Assembly: GCA_023412475.1 (NCBI GenBank)
Contig: JAEYNR010000048.1
Coordinates: forward strand, 73,271-137,270
Direction: 5' to 3'
Source: Fibrobacterota bacterium
Lineage (GTDB): Bacteria > Fibrobacterota > Chitinivibrionia > Chitinivibrionales > Chitinispirillaceae
DNA length: 64,000 bases
The notes beneath the pieces are model-generated. The model did no database searches, was not told where the DNA came from, and saw only the letters and a program-made list of their open reading frames with translations. Positions 7,019-15,703 of this stretch are shown in pieces (position 1 is the first letter of the stretch; each line of letters opens with the position of its first letter). Both the position numbers and the translations under genes were made by a program.

Positions 7019-9286
7019 CTATTTTTTTCTATTCTGCAGAAACGTTTCCAATTCCTTTTCACTATGAAGCTTTACCAGTTCTTTATTCTCAACCAATAGT
7101 GTCACAGGGTCATTTACCTGAATATTTTTCAACAACTCCCAGAGACTTACCATTTCGTTCATCTCATCGACGGCATGCATGGAAACGGATTCGGCACTCA
7201 GTCCGGCCTTCTTGCAGATCTCCGGCCAGAAAGAACTAGCCGGTGATTTTCCATATTCTTTTAGATACCGGGGATATTTTTGTGCATCTATTTTTAACAC
7301 AGCCAACCACCGCGCAGCTTCTTCCATCCGAAACCACTGCTCAGTCCCCCGCATTGATGCTGAAGGGTCATGAAAAATTGCTGGCAGAACAGTGCTGTTT
7401 TGTGATATCGTTGAATCAGACAGAAAACTCCCCACAATAGATCGAATTTGTGGAAAAAAGGGATCGATAAAAAGAGTCATCTCCCCCTTTTTCTGGATGC
7501 GTTTTATCAGATAATTCCTGCTGACTATGCCATCTTTAAAGATAAAACTTCCGTTTTTTTCAACCAGACCGCTCTCCACAGAAGTAAAATTGTAGGCCTG
7601 CTTTACTTCCTTAGAAAAGAGGTAGAATGGAAGAGCATTGGGATTGAATTTACTTACAATCTGCTTTCCTTCTGCAGAGCTCAGAGTAACGACATTAACT
7701 TTTACTCCGGGAAACAGCTCCTCTGTTGTTGCTACAATCACACTTTCGGGGTGCTGAAAGGTGGAATCTGCTATTAAGATTGTAAATGTAAACGGCACAG
7801 CATCCTGAAATACACACATTCTCCCCTCTGTGCATCGCCCGATTTTGCCCTTCTTTTTGCAGTCTCTGTCTTCAAAGCATTCCGGAAGCTTTCTGCATTC
7901 AGCGGGTGAACCATCTATCTTATCACATTGAAATTTAGCCAATCGATCTCTGGTTATCTGCATTTCCAAGGGAGTATTATTAAGCAGTAAAGTAGGCGAA
8001 GCTTTGATATCAAGTCTGGATGATCTTCGATAATGGGATGCCAGCTCTTTATGTCCATTCAATGCAACCCACCTCTGAATCTTCTCCATATCAATTTTCA
8101 TCTTCTGCAGTATGGATGCGGTGGGAATAAATGATTTGCTTCGTTGTTCCAGAAACTCCAGCCACCTCTCCGGATAATTCTGCTTTACTGACAGCCAGAT
8201 CTGTTCATCTTCCATTTCCTCTTTGCCATGAAGCGAGCTTAATGCAGTATTATTGTTCACACTTCCTATGAACTGGATGTTCCAATCAATTTTTTTGAAC
8301 ATTTTTACAAATTCAACAAAAGAGCTCAGAGCCTGAATCCCGTAAGGACACTGACTCATAATGTATAGATCATATACCGGTCTGGATTCTACCTTTTCTG
8401 CCTGAAGAAATGAAACCATTGAACTGTCATCTGGTATCTGCGGACCTACATGCAGCCATTTCGTTCTGTTAATTTCAAGCTTTTCCCCCCTGAGAACCAG
8501 TTCTGCAAAGGAGAGGCTTTTTCCCTGAAATCCAAACTGCATCAGTGGCGCTTTGCCAGTTAACAGAACAGGATTCTGGTCTGATTTTCGGTGACCATTA
8601 ACAATTAGGTCGCATTTGGGAAATGAATCAGCCAATTCTTCGGATTTTTCCTGTCCCAGATGAGAAAGGATGATCTGGTAATCAGAATGCTCAACCATCT
8701 CCTGCCAGATCTTGGAAAGAGATTTACATGGATCACCAATAGTAACGGTAGTATCTAAAGAGAATAGTTTTTCATTTGTGGTCAAGCCGGTAACTGCGAA
8801 TGTTTTGTCTCCTTTTTTTATCAGGACGTAAGTAGAGGCAAGTGGTTTTCCTTTTTTAGTAAAAAGATTTGCAGACACAAGTGGAAGACCGGCAGCTTTA
8901 GCCTGTTTAATAATCCATGCGCCACCGTATTGCAACTCTTCATCACCTAAAGCTGCAGCATCATAGCCCATTGCAGCCATTCCCCTGATCGTAAGAATAG
9001 TGCGAAGTGAATCGCCTGCCCTTCCCTCAGAATAGGAATCATATATTCCACCTGCAGAAAACCCTCCGGCATCCAGCAGAAGAAAACTGTCCTTTTTTCC
9101 TGTCGATTTGATGATTGAAGAACGTTTGAGTAGACCGCCACCGGGATCCTGGTAGCAGTCACAAGCCTCAAGCATCCCATGAGTCTCTGCTCCGGCAATT
9201 ATCTGAATAACTGTATCATAATCAGCCGGAACTGTAAAAGCAGCTAAACAAAAAATCATTACTGATAATCGAAGTATCGACCGCAT
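7019..9286 (-). CDS. Secreted metallophosphoesterase-thioredoxin-fold fusion protein
   Basis: 755 residues with a signal peptide (about 1-21). Residues about 25-290 follow the 5'-nucleotidase/calcineurin-like fold of the branch with GMLEACDCYQDPGGGLLKR near 37-55, but key metal motifs are altered: the GNHE-type motif reads GDEEL (114-118) and the GHxH motif reads GHRKSD (231-236). Residues about 303-460 form a thioredoxin/DsbA-like domain with SQCPYG (311-316) and a cis-Pro loop ASPTLLLNN (429-437). A Cys-rich segment follows (454-491), then a second thioredoxin-like region (about 498-610) and an unassigned C-terminus. AAGGA lies nine bases before the ATG. An envelope thiol-redox role is inference. 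Confidence 0.7.
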   Translation of the reverse strand: MRSILRLSVMIFCLAAFTVPADYDTVIQIIAGAETHGMLEACDCYQDPGGGLLKRSSIIKSTGKKDSFLLLDAGGFSAGGIYDSYSEGRAGDSLRTILTIRGMAAMGYDAAALGDEELQYGGAWIIKQAKAAGLPLVSANLFTKKGKPLASTYVLIKKGDKTFAVTGLTTNEKLFSLDTTVTIGDPCKSLSKIWQEMVEHSDYQIILSHLGQEKSEELADSFPKCDLIVNGHRKSDQNPVLLTGKAPLMQFGFQGKSLSFAELVLRGEKLEINRTKWLHVGPQIPDDSSMVSFLQAEKVESRPVYDLYIMSQCPYGIQALSSFVEFVKMFKKIDWNIQFIGSVNNNTALSSLHGKEEMEDEQIWLSVKQNYPERWLEFLEQRSKSFIPTASILQKMKIDMEKIQRWVALNGHKELASHYRRSSRLDIKASPTLLLNNTPLEMQITRDRLAKFQCDKIDGSPAECRKLPECFEDRDCKKKGKIGRCTEGRMCVFQDAVPFTFTILIADSTFQHPESVIVATTEELFPGVKVNVVTLSSAEGKQIVSKFNPNALPFYLFSKEVKQAYNFTSVESGLVEKNGSFIFKDGIVSRNYLIKRIQKKGEMTLFIDPFFPQIRSIVGSFLSDSTISQNSTVLPAIFHDPSASMRGTEQWFRMEEAARWLAVLKIDAQKYPRYLKEYGKSPASSFWPEICKKAGLSAESVSMHAVDEMNEMVSLWELLKNIQVNDPVTLLVENKELVKLHSEKELETFLQNRKK

Positions 9287-9430
9287 CAGGCATATCCTTC
9301 CGGTTGGTTGTCTTGTATATAAAAATCAGTATCAAAATATTGCATCAGAGATTCTGATGACAAAGAGGATCTGGTGCACATTGCAGTGCTGTGCAATTGA
9401 ATGTTGTAAATGGGTGAAGATACTGGATAA

Positions 9431-10708
9431 TTAGTCGGTCTTAACAATAAAGTAGCCTTTCTTCCCTTTCTGAAGCATAATATATTTGCCGTTAATCAGA
9501 AATGATGGATTGATGAGAGTTGCCGGATCGGTTATTTTCTCCTTATTAATTGACAAACCGCCCTGAGAGATCATCCGTCTGGCTTCACCTTTGGATGAAA
9601 ACAGCCCTGTTTTAACTGAAGCTATATCCAGGGCAGTTATCCCGGCTTCAAGCTCAGCGCGGTTTATGCCGGTTTTAGGGACTCCCTCGAAAATGGAGAG
9701 GAAATCCTGCTCAGAGAGATGTCGCAGCATTTCTGCAGTTCCTTTACCAAATAAAATCTCTGATGCTTCGATGGCTCTCAGATAATCATCGTGTGAATGC
9801 ACCCGTGTGGTTATATCTTTTGCCAAAGCTTTCTGCATTGCCCGTTCGTGAGGAGCTGATCTGTGTTCCTGCTCAATGTTAAAAATCTCATTTTGTGACA
9901 TCAAAGTAAAGATTCTAAGCAAACGGGGAGCATCCTCATCGGTGACATTAAGCCAGTACTGGTAAAATTTATAAGGGGAAGTCAGTTTTGGATCAAGCCA
10001 GACACTCTCCCCGCCTTCTGTTTTTCCAAATTTCTTCCCATCAGCCCTGGTAAGCAGAGGACAGGTCAGCGCGTATGCTTCACCGGATTCCTTGCGACGA
10101 ACCAGTTCTGTTCCGGAAGTGATATTGCCCCATTGATCCGATCCACCTATTTGAAGAATGCAGTTTTTATGGGTATAGAGCCAGCAGAAATCATAGGCTT
10201 GAAGAAGCTGGTAGCTAAACTCAGTATAAGAGATCCCATTTTCCCAGCGGCTCTTAACAGAATCCTTTGAAACCATGTAATTAACAGTCAGGTATTTGCC
10301 TACATCCCGCAAAAACTCAAGATAACCAATACCCTTAAACCAAGTATAATTATTTACAATTTCTGCAGCATTACTACCGGAGAAATCGAGAAATTTCTCC
10401 AACTGCCTCTTAATACATTCCTGATTGAAAGCGACTTTTTCACTGGAGAGTAGTTTTCTTTCTTCCGATTTTCCTGAAGGATCACCGATCATTCCGGTTG
10501 CACCCCCGACCAGGGCAATGGGTTTGTGGCCGCATCGTTGAAAATGCATTAAAAGCATTATTGGGATAAGATGACCGATATGGAGTGATGTGGCTGTGGG
10601 GTCAAATCCGGCATATCCGGCAGTTGAGCCCTGTAGCAATTTTTCTTCGATTCCGGGGGTAGTATCGTGGATCATTCCACGCCAGCGCAATTCTTCAATG
10701 AAATTCAT
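9431..10708 (-). CDS. tyrS: Tyrosyl-tRNA synthetase
   Basis: Charges tRNA-Tyr with tyrosine in the cytoplasm. 425 residues, the normal length for bacterial TyrRS. The class I signatures are present: HIGH at about 43-46 and the KMSKS equivalent KFGKTEGG at about 225-232. The tyrosine pocket region QLLQAYDF and the QIGGSDQWGN motif are intact, and an S4-type RNA-binding domain closes the C-terminus (GEARRMISQGG onward). AGGA lies before the ATG. No T-box leader is visible in the short upstream region. Divergent from the Mug-type gene. Confidence 0.96.
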   Translation of the reverse strand: MNFIEELRWRGMIHDTTPGIEEKLLQGSTAGYAGFDPTATSLHIGHLIPIMLLMHFQRCGHKPIALVGGATGMIGDPSGKSEERKLLSSEKVAFNQECIKRQLEKFLDFSGSNAAEIVNNYTWFKGIGYLEFLRDVGKYLTVNYMVSKDSVKSRWENGISYTEFSYQLLQAYDFCWLYTHKNCILQIGGSDQWGNITSGTELVRRKESGEAYALTCPLLTRADGKKFGKTEGGESVWLDPKLTSPYKFYQYWLNVTDEDAPRLLRIFTLMSQNEIFNIEQEHRSAPHERAMQKALAKDITTRVHSHDDYLRAIEASEILFGKGTAEMLRHLSEQDFLSIFEGVPKTGINRAELEAGITALDIASVKTGLFSSKGEARRMISQGGLSINKEKITDPATLINPSFLINGKYIMLQKGKKGYFIVKTD

Positions 10709-10821
10709 ATTATTTTTTCCTGCTGTGTTCTTTTGAAACAGAAAAAATACTTATTGTTTCCCCCAAAATGAATGAAGTCTGTGTATTACTGACAAATAAG
10801 GCGAAAAAAGTCAGGACCGAT

Positions 10822-11391
10822 ATGCCTGAAAAACCGTGGAAACCAGATAGAAAAGTGATAGAAGATTCAGCGGGAAAGACCGTACCGGACATAATTGCCA
10901 GAAATCTCGACATACTTTTCTGTGGAATCAATCCGGGACTATACAGTGCTGCTGTTGGGCACCATTTCGCCCGTCCCGGAAACCGTTTCTGGCCACTACT
11001 GCATCTATCAGGATTTACACCACGAATCCTCTCCCCTTTTGAAGAGAACCTGTTGCCATCGATGGGGGTAGGGATTACCAATCTGGTGGCCCGTGCTACT
11101 GCAACGGCCGCAGAGCTAGGTAGAGAGGAACTCAGAGATGGATTCAGGTTATTAGAAGAGAAGGTTAAAAGAACGACTCCCAAAGGGGTAGCCATATTGG
11201 GGGTTGGAGCGTACCGGGTGGCTTCTGGCAATAAAAAAGCAGCCATTGGCATGCAGCCGGAGAAAATTGGAGATTCAGTGCTATGGGTACTTCCCAACCC
11301 AAGCGGAATCAATGCTAATTATCAAATGAAAGAGCTGGTTGTTTTATTCCGCAGGCTTTACATATCCGCTAAACAAACAGTTGTCGATTAA
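10822..11391 (+). CDS. mug: Mug/TDG-family mismatch-specific DNA glycosylase
   Basis: Removes uracil or thymine (and some etheno adducts) opposite guanine; base-excision repair. The family motifs are clear: GINPG, whose Asn activates water, followed by AVGHHFARPGNRFW, and NPSGINANY in the second half. At about 189 residues it is slightly longer than E. coli Mug because of an N-terminal extension. I chose the ATG at 10822, six bases after AGGA; an upstream in-frame ATG at 10768 has no ribosome-binding site. Divergent from tyrS with a short shared region. Confidence 0.9.
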   Translation: MPEKPWKPDRKVIEDSAGKTVPDIIARNLDILFCGINPGLYSAAVGHHFARPGNRFWPLLHLSGFTPRILSPFEENLLPSMGVGITNLVARATATAAELGREELRDGFRLLEEKVKRTTPKGVAILGVGAYRVASGNKKAAIGMQPEKIGDSVLWVLPNPSGINANYQMKELVVLFRRLYISAKQTVVD

Positions 11392-11511
11392 AAAACCATG
11401 TGGTATCAACAATTTCAATAACTTTAAATGATCCTGCACGATTCTTTTGTTATGTGAATCAGAAAAGAATAGCTCCTTGACCCTGAAACTCTATTACATT
11501 AAAATCTACCT

Positions 11512-13548
11512 ATGATTCAACCCACCAGTGTTTTAGAAGCGGTTTTCCTGGGAATCGTCCTTTGTGCTATCTGCTATCAGGGGAAAATATCAGGATTTTC
11601 CTTGATGAAAATCTTGACAGTGTTGATGGTTATTACACCAATACTGTTTTTCTCGATTGATGATATGACGCATATCCTTACTTATGATGAAACATACATT
11701 GCTTTCGAGCCAGTCAACATTTTGAAAGACCAGATGATTCTATGGAATGTAGGTGGATTTTTCCGCACTACCTATATTGTAATAGGTTTACCCATTGCTG
11801 TTATATCTTGTATAGCTGGATTTTCCAAAGACATACTGATAGTGATTGCTAAATTAATGCATTGGATTGCATCAGTTTTTCTTGTCTGGCAATGCGTGAA
11901 ATCATTGATACGCATTGGCAGTGTTAAGAGAAGTCATGGAAATGCCCTTTTCCTCTTCTGTACAGCCGTATTGTTTCCGGTCTGTATGCTGGCATTGAAA
12001 ACATTTAATTATGATGCATTTTCCATGCTACTGGGGACGCTGGCTGTCTTTATTCTGCTGGAAGGCTTATCACAGAAAAACCGGAAGAAAGTATTTGCAA
12101 GTGTAGTTCTGATGTCTTTGGCTTCACAGGAAAAAATGATCGCCTCACCTTTTTTATGGATTGTCATCATTGTTGCAGGCATAAGTGAAACAAGAGCGCA
12201 AAAGAAGCGTTTTGAGTCGATGCTTGCAGCATTTAAAGCAGGTGCCGCGGCCTCATTATATGCTTCAGGGGTGTTCGTGTTTTCATTTCTGCTTCTTTTG
12301 ATTTTAAGAGGTGGGAAAATGCCCTCATATAATCCAATAAATATCCTCAGTCCTTTTTTTGCAGCCTTCTGGCCGTTTATAAGGAATCATGTTTCGATTA
12401 TTGTGGCCGAAAACAATTTGTTCATTTCACTTGTTGGATTGCCAATATTAGTGGCAGGATTGGCCATACTTTTCGGTCTTCTTTCTGCATGCTGTGCTCT
12501 TCCATTCAGAAAACTAAGCTGTGGGGCCTGCTTGTCCGTTTCGCTACTGAAGACCAGAATTTCTCAAGTGTCTAGTGTTCTTCTTTTAGTAACAACCATT
12601 GCCGGTGTCGTTTCTGCACTCCTGGTAAAAGCCCTGCTGTATCCTGCTTACCCGGTCATTTCCGGAAGATATGTCCCGACCCATTTCTTTAACGAATGCG
12701 CCATTCATTTCAATTCTTTTTCTAAGATCGGACATATAATACAATATGTCGGTTGGGCTTATGCCTCTTTTTTCGTTTCAATTCCGACAATATGGCTTGT
12801 GACTGCCATTATTTTAGCTACAAGGAACATATCCCAAAAAAACCGAGACATCAACTCGTGGTGCTTTGATACCGTACAAATCGTAATTCTGACCGTTCCT
12901 TTTCTGTACGGGATAATGCTGGTTCCGGTTTCTGCGCGTTATCTTAATCTTTTCCTTTTTCTTTTCATACTTATTACTGCTTGTAATCTGGTAGCCTGGA
13001 CAGTTTCTCTTTCCGCAACACGTCGTTTCTCACTGTATGGAGCAATTCTTCTGGCTGTTTTTATTGAGATGTATCCTTTTTCCCCATTATTTGCCTCTTT
13101 TCGACCGTGGTGGCTTAATTATCCGAAAGAATACATGTTGTCACCTTCAAAAGGGATTCTTAATCCCTGGTGGATGGGCTGGGGCGAAGAAGTCGCAATC
13201 GCAGGATCAAAGATTTTCGATCGGTACAGGCAGGAAGGAAAGGATTGCGACAGCATCAAATTGTATACTAATTATCAGGGAGGCTGGCTTATGAGAAAGC
13301 CACCCGTTAAAATTATTAAAATGGATACCTGTCACAACTTTACTTATAACAACAACGATTATTACATTTTTAACCGTATGGGAGTATCAGAGACTTCACT
13401 TCCTTTCCCTGACACCGTAGAACCATATATCACAGTGGAGTTTCGCGGATTTGTACAAGCCTGGATTTTCAAGGGAAGCGACATTTCAGGGCTGTTTGAC
13501 AGGAAAAAGAACCTGCCAGACAGTTCTGGTCCAACAGGGGATTTGTAG
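11512..13548 (+). CDS. Polytopic membrane protein, GT-C glycosyltransferase-like
   Basis: 678 residues, mostly hydrophobic, with roughly 12 or more membrane segments up to about residue 540 and a soluble C-terminal part of about 130 residues. After the second helix an acidic TYDETYIAFEP stretch resembles the first-loop acidic motif of GT-C enzymes (PMT/ArnT and relatives), which move sugars from polyprenyl carriers outside the membrane. Beyond this topology there is no decisive motif, so a glycosyltransferase role is tentative. No clear ribosome-binding site precedes the ATG. It stands alone, followed by repeat arrays. Confidence 0.6.
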   Translation: MIQPTSVLEAVFLGIVLCAICYQGKISGFSLMKILTVLMVITPILFFSIDDMTHILTYDETYIAFEPVNILKDQMILWNVGGFFRTTYIVIGLPIAVISCIAGFSKDILIVIAKLMHWIASVFLVWQCVKSLIRIGSVKRSHGNALFLFCTAVLFPVCMLALKTFNYDAFSMLLGTLAVFILLEGLSQKNRKKVFASVVLMSLASQEKMIASPFLWIVIIVAGISETRAQKKRFESMLAAFKAGAAASLYASGVFVFSFLLLLILRGGKMPSYNPINILSPFFAAFWPFIRNHVSIIVAENNLFISLVGLPILVAGLAILFGLLSACCALPFRKLSCGACLSVSLLKTRISQVSSVLLLVTTIAGVVSALLVKALLYPAYPVISGRYVPTHFFNECAIHFNSFSKIGHIIQYVGWAYASFFVSIPTIWLVTAIILATRNISQKNRDINSWCFDTVQIVILTVPFLYGIMLVPVSARYLNLFLFLFILITACNLVAWTVSLSATRRFSLYGAILLAVFIEMYPFSPLFASFRPWWLNYPKEYMLSPSKGILNPWWMGWGEEVAIAGSKIFDRYRQEGKDCDSIKLYTNYQGGWLMRKPPVKIIKMDTCHNFTYNNNDYYIFNRMGVSETSLPFPDTVEPYITVEFRGFVQAWIFKGSDISGLFDRKKNLPDSSGPTGDL

Positions 13549-13650
13549 AACTGCCTTCGAGTATCCATGCCGCACAAAATAGCACTGGATCCACCATTTT
13601 GCATCCACTGCCATTCTCAATGATTCATTTTACTTACGCATATATTGGCA

Positions 13651-13936
13651 CATCTAAAGTGTTTAGAAGTCTTGGTTCACGCGTAGTTTGGTCATCTAAA
13701 GTGTTTAGAAGTCCTGGTTCACGCGTAGTTTGGTCATCTAAAGTGTTTAGAAGTCCTGATTCACGCGTAGTTTTGGTCTTCTAAAGTGTTTAGAAGTCCT
13801 GATTCACGCGTAGTTTTGGGTTTCTAAAGTGTTTAGAAGTCCGATTCACGCGTAGTTTTAGTTTCTAAAGTGTTTAGAAGTCCGATTCACGTGTAGTTTT
13901 GGGTTTCTAAAGTGTTATGAAGTCCGATTCACGCGG
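13651..13936. repeat. Minisatellite: seven ~42-bp units, each with a hairpin
   Basis: Seven head-to-tail units of 40-44 bases. Each has the core TCTAAAGTGTTTAGAAG, a near-perfect stem with a GTG loop (TTCTAAA/TTTAGAA), then TTCACGCGTAG containing ACGCGT. The first two units differ at one position; later units diverge progressively and lose bases, the last being cut short. There are no spacers, so it is not a CRISPR array. A 61-codon frame through it is only the repeat translated. Confidence 0.9.
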
Positions 13937-13972
13937 AAACAAGAAGTCGTAGGTTCCAGAGTGCTGGTTCTA

Positions 13973-14131
13973 ATGCATCGGTTTCTGGTCGCCATGCAAA
14001 AAAGAGAACAGAAAAAGGGTCCAAAGTGGCTTTACCACAGAATGCGGGATCACCAGTTCCTGTTACTTAAAGATACATTTATGAAAGTTTTCTGGCAATT
14101 TTACTGGAGATTTCAAAGAGCTCTTAAATAA
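13973..14131 (+). CDS. Possible small basic protein (52 aa)
   Basis: An ORF from the ATG at 13973 (or the GTG at 13961) to TAA at 14129. The predicted peptide is very basic and rich in aromatic residues (for example VFWQFYWRFQR near the end). A 9-bp hairpin that could terminate transcription starts one base after the stop. The ribosome-binding site is weak and no family is recognised. Codon content looks plausible, but a chance ORF cannot be excluded. Confidence 0.3.
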   Translation: MHRFLVAMQKREQKKGPKWLYHRMRDHQFLLLKDTFMKVFWQFYWRFQRALK

Positions 14132-14132
14132 T

Positions 14133-14157
14133 AAAAACCATACAAATCATGGTTTTT
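14133..14157. terminator. Bidirectional intrinsic terminator
   Basis: AAAAACCAT (14133-14141) pairs with ATGGTTTTT (14149-14157) around a seven-base loop. The A run on one side and T run on the other make it usable in both directions. Confidence 0.65.
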
Positions 14158-14207
14158 ACCTGTTAGCTTATTATTTACAAAAAAGCATTTGACTTCTATC
14201 TTAGGAA

Positions 14208-14315
14208 CTCCGAAGCTGTCCGCTGAGTATTAAGGTGGCCCCGCCCTCCGAAGCTGTCCGCTGCGAATTAAGGTGGCCCCGCCCTCCGAAGCAGTCCGCT
14301 GCGAAGGAGGGTGGC
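14208..14315. repeat. Three tandem 38-bp GC-rich repeats
   Basis: Units at 14208-14245, 14246-14283 and 14284-14315 (last partial), each starting CTCCGAAGC and containing GTCCGCTG and GGTGGC. The GC-rich core contrasts with the AT-rich flanks. The end of the third unit (AAGGAGGGTGGC) is partly self-complementary to the unit junction. It sits just upstream of the SDR gene, so it may be transcribed in its leader. Confidence 0.8.
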
Positions 14316-14376
14316 ATTTCATTTGCGTTTTGACAAAAAAAAGCATACTGCATTCTTTTTTTGGGGAGAATAGTCA

Positions 14377-15156
14377 ATGGATCTTTTCGGGACTACGGTG
14401 TTAATTACCGGAGCATCCAGGGGTATTGGTGCAGCCACGGCCAGGGCATTTGCGGCTGAGGGCGCCAGAGTGGTTTTGACTGCACGTTCTCTGGAGAGGT
14501 TAAATAAGCTGGTGCAATGTATCGGAGAGGACAGAGCGATGGCGGTTAGCGCCGATATCTGCGATCCTTTGCAGGTTGAAGCTCTTTTGGCAAGGGCAGA
14601 GAAACGGTTTGGCATTATAGACATTCTGGTCAATAATGCCGGCGTTGGACTCATATCAAATATACAGGAAATATCTGCAGATGATTTACACACCGCTTTC
14701 AGCGTCAATCTTTTCGGGCCCCTTTACATGACTCAAAAAACTTTACCTCTGATGTATCGAAGCGGTGGGGGAATTATTATTAATGTATCATCCATGGTTA
14801 CCCGTATTGCCACCAGAAGTAATGGCGGTTACCGGGCCACAAAAATGGCTCTGGACAGTTTGTCTGATGCAATGCGGTTGGAGCTCAGGGAGAAACGGAT
14901 CAGGGTGATTACTGTTTATCCGGGTTTAACCAAAAGTGATTTTTTCAGCAACTGCCTCGGAAAACGCTCTCACTTTTCATCTGCCAACAAATTCAGGTAT
15001 ACACCTGAACAGGTGGCCCGCCGGATAATTTACGCATCCTACAAAGAACCAAGGGTGGTTTATATGGGTTTGCGGGGACAGTTAGGCGGATTGGTGGCGC
15101 ATCTTTTCCCCGGGATTCTGGAGAATTTAATGCAGCTAAGAAGACGTTTCTCCTGA
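14377..15156 (+). CDS. Short-chain dehydrogenase/reductase (SDR)
   Basis: A 259-residue NAD(P)-dependent oxidoreductase of the classical SDR family. It shows the cofactor motif TGASRGIG (about 11-18), NNAG (about 87-90), a catalytic Ser in NVSS (about 137-140) and the YxxxK pair as YRATK (about 151-155). Substrate is not predictable. The C-terminus is slightly longer and hydrophobic (VAHLFPGILENLM), as in membrane-associated SDRs. GGGGAG precedes the ATG. The next gene, a membrane protein, starts 86 bases downstream in the same direction. Confidence 0.9.
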   Translation: MDLFGTTVLITGASRGIGAATARAFAAEGARVVLTARSLERLNKLVQCIGEDRAMAVSADICDPLQVEALLARAEKRFGIIDILVNNAGVGLISNIQEISADDLHTAFSVNLFGPLYMTQKTLPLMYRSGGGIIINVSSMVTRIATRSNGGYRATKMALDSLSDAMRLELREKRIRVITVYPGLTKSDFFSNCLGKRSHFSSANKFRYTPEQVARRIIYASYKEPRVVYMGLRGQLGGLVAHLFPGILENLMQLRRRFS

Positions 15157-15241
15157 AAAAAATGGCCAGCCACTTGCTCTTTATTATTCTCGAAAGTTCT
15201 CGAAAAGGTTCTGCTAACCTGTTCCCAGGAGGCCTTTTTTT

Positions 15242-15691
15242 ATGCACAAAGAAACCGAACTTCTGGGAGCGCTACATATTGCTATCAGCATTCTTTACAC
15301 ACTGGTTTTCAGCGCCATTTATGCAGTTCTGTTTAGCAGAGGTTTTTTTACAGGTAAAGAGAGTTCAGCCAATACTCAGTTGGTAATATTTGCTGTTGTA
15401 GGTGCCTTTTTATTGCTCTTTGCAATTTGTGGAGTCATTGCTGCCCTGGGGACCATTAAAAGCAGGCGCTGGGCTCAGATGATGATACTGATTCTTGGTT
15501 GTCTGAATCTGATATGTGTTCCACTGGGTACTGCACTGGGTATCTATACTATATGGATTTTCATGCATTCTGAAAAATCCACCTCAAAAGTGACAAAGGA
15601 TGAATCGAGTGATAATAAAGTGATTGTCGGCAAACCTCACACCTCAATTGAAATGGGAATACCTCTTCCCGACAAAAAGGCGCAGATCTAA
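15242..15691 (+). CDS. Small four-helix membrane protein, unknown function
   Basis: 149 residues with four predicted membrane helices (about 8-30, 48-70, 80-100 and possibly 100-112) and a charged C-terminal tail of about 35 residues. A strong AGGAGG precedes the ATG at 15242. It ends 12 bases before the debranching-enzyme start, whose own Shine-Dalgarno begins at its stop codon, so the two are probably co-translated. No family recognised. Confidence 0.75.
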   Translation: MHKETELLGALHIAISILYTLVFSAIYAVLFSRGFFTGKESSANTQLVIFAVVGAFLLLFAICGVIAALGTIKSRRWAQMMILILGCLNLICVPLGTALGIYTIWIFMHSEKSTSKVTKDESSDNKVIVGKPHTSIEMGIPLPDKKAQI

Positions 15692-15703
15692 AGGAGGTGT
15701 CAA

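Noticed and set aside
13599..13784. 61-codon ORF through the minisatellite
   Set aside because: It is simply the repeat unit translated and has no ribosome-binding site.
13651..13936. CRISPR array
   Set aside because: Units are contiguous and nearly uniform, with no unique spacers and no cas genes.
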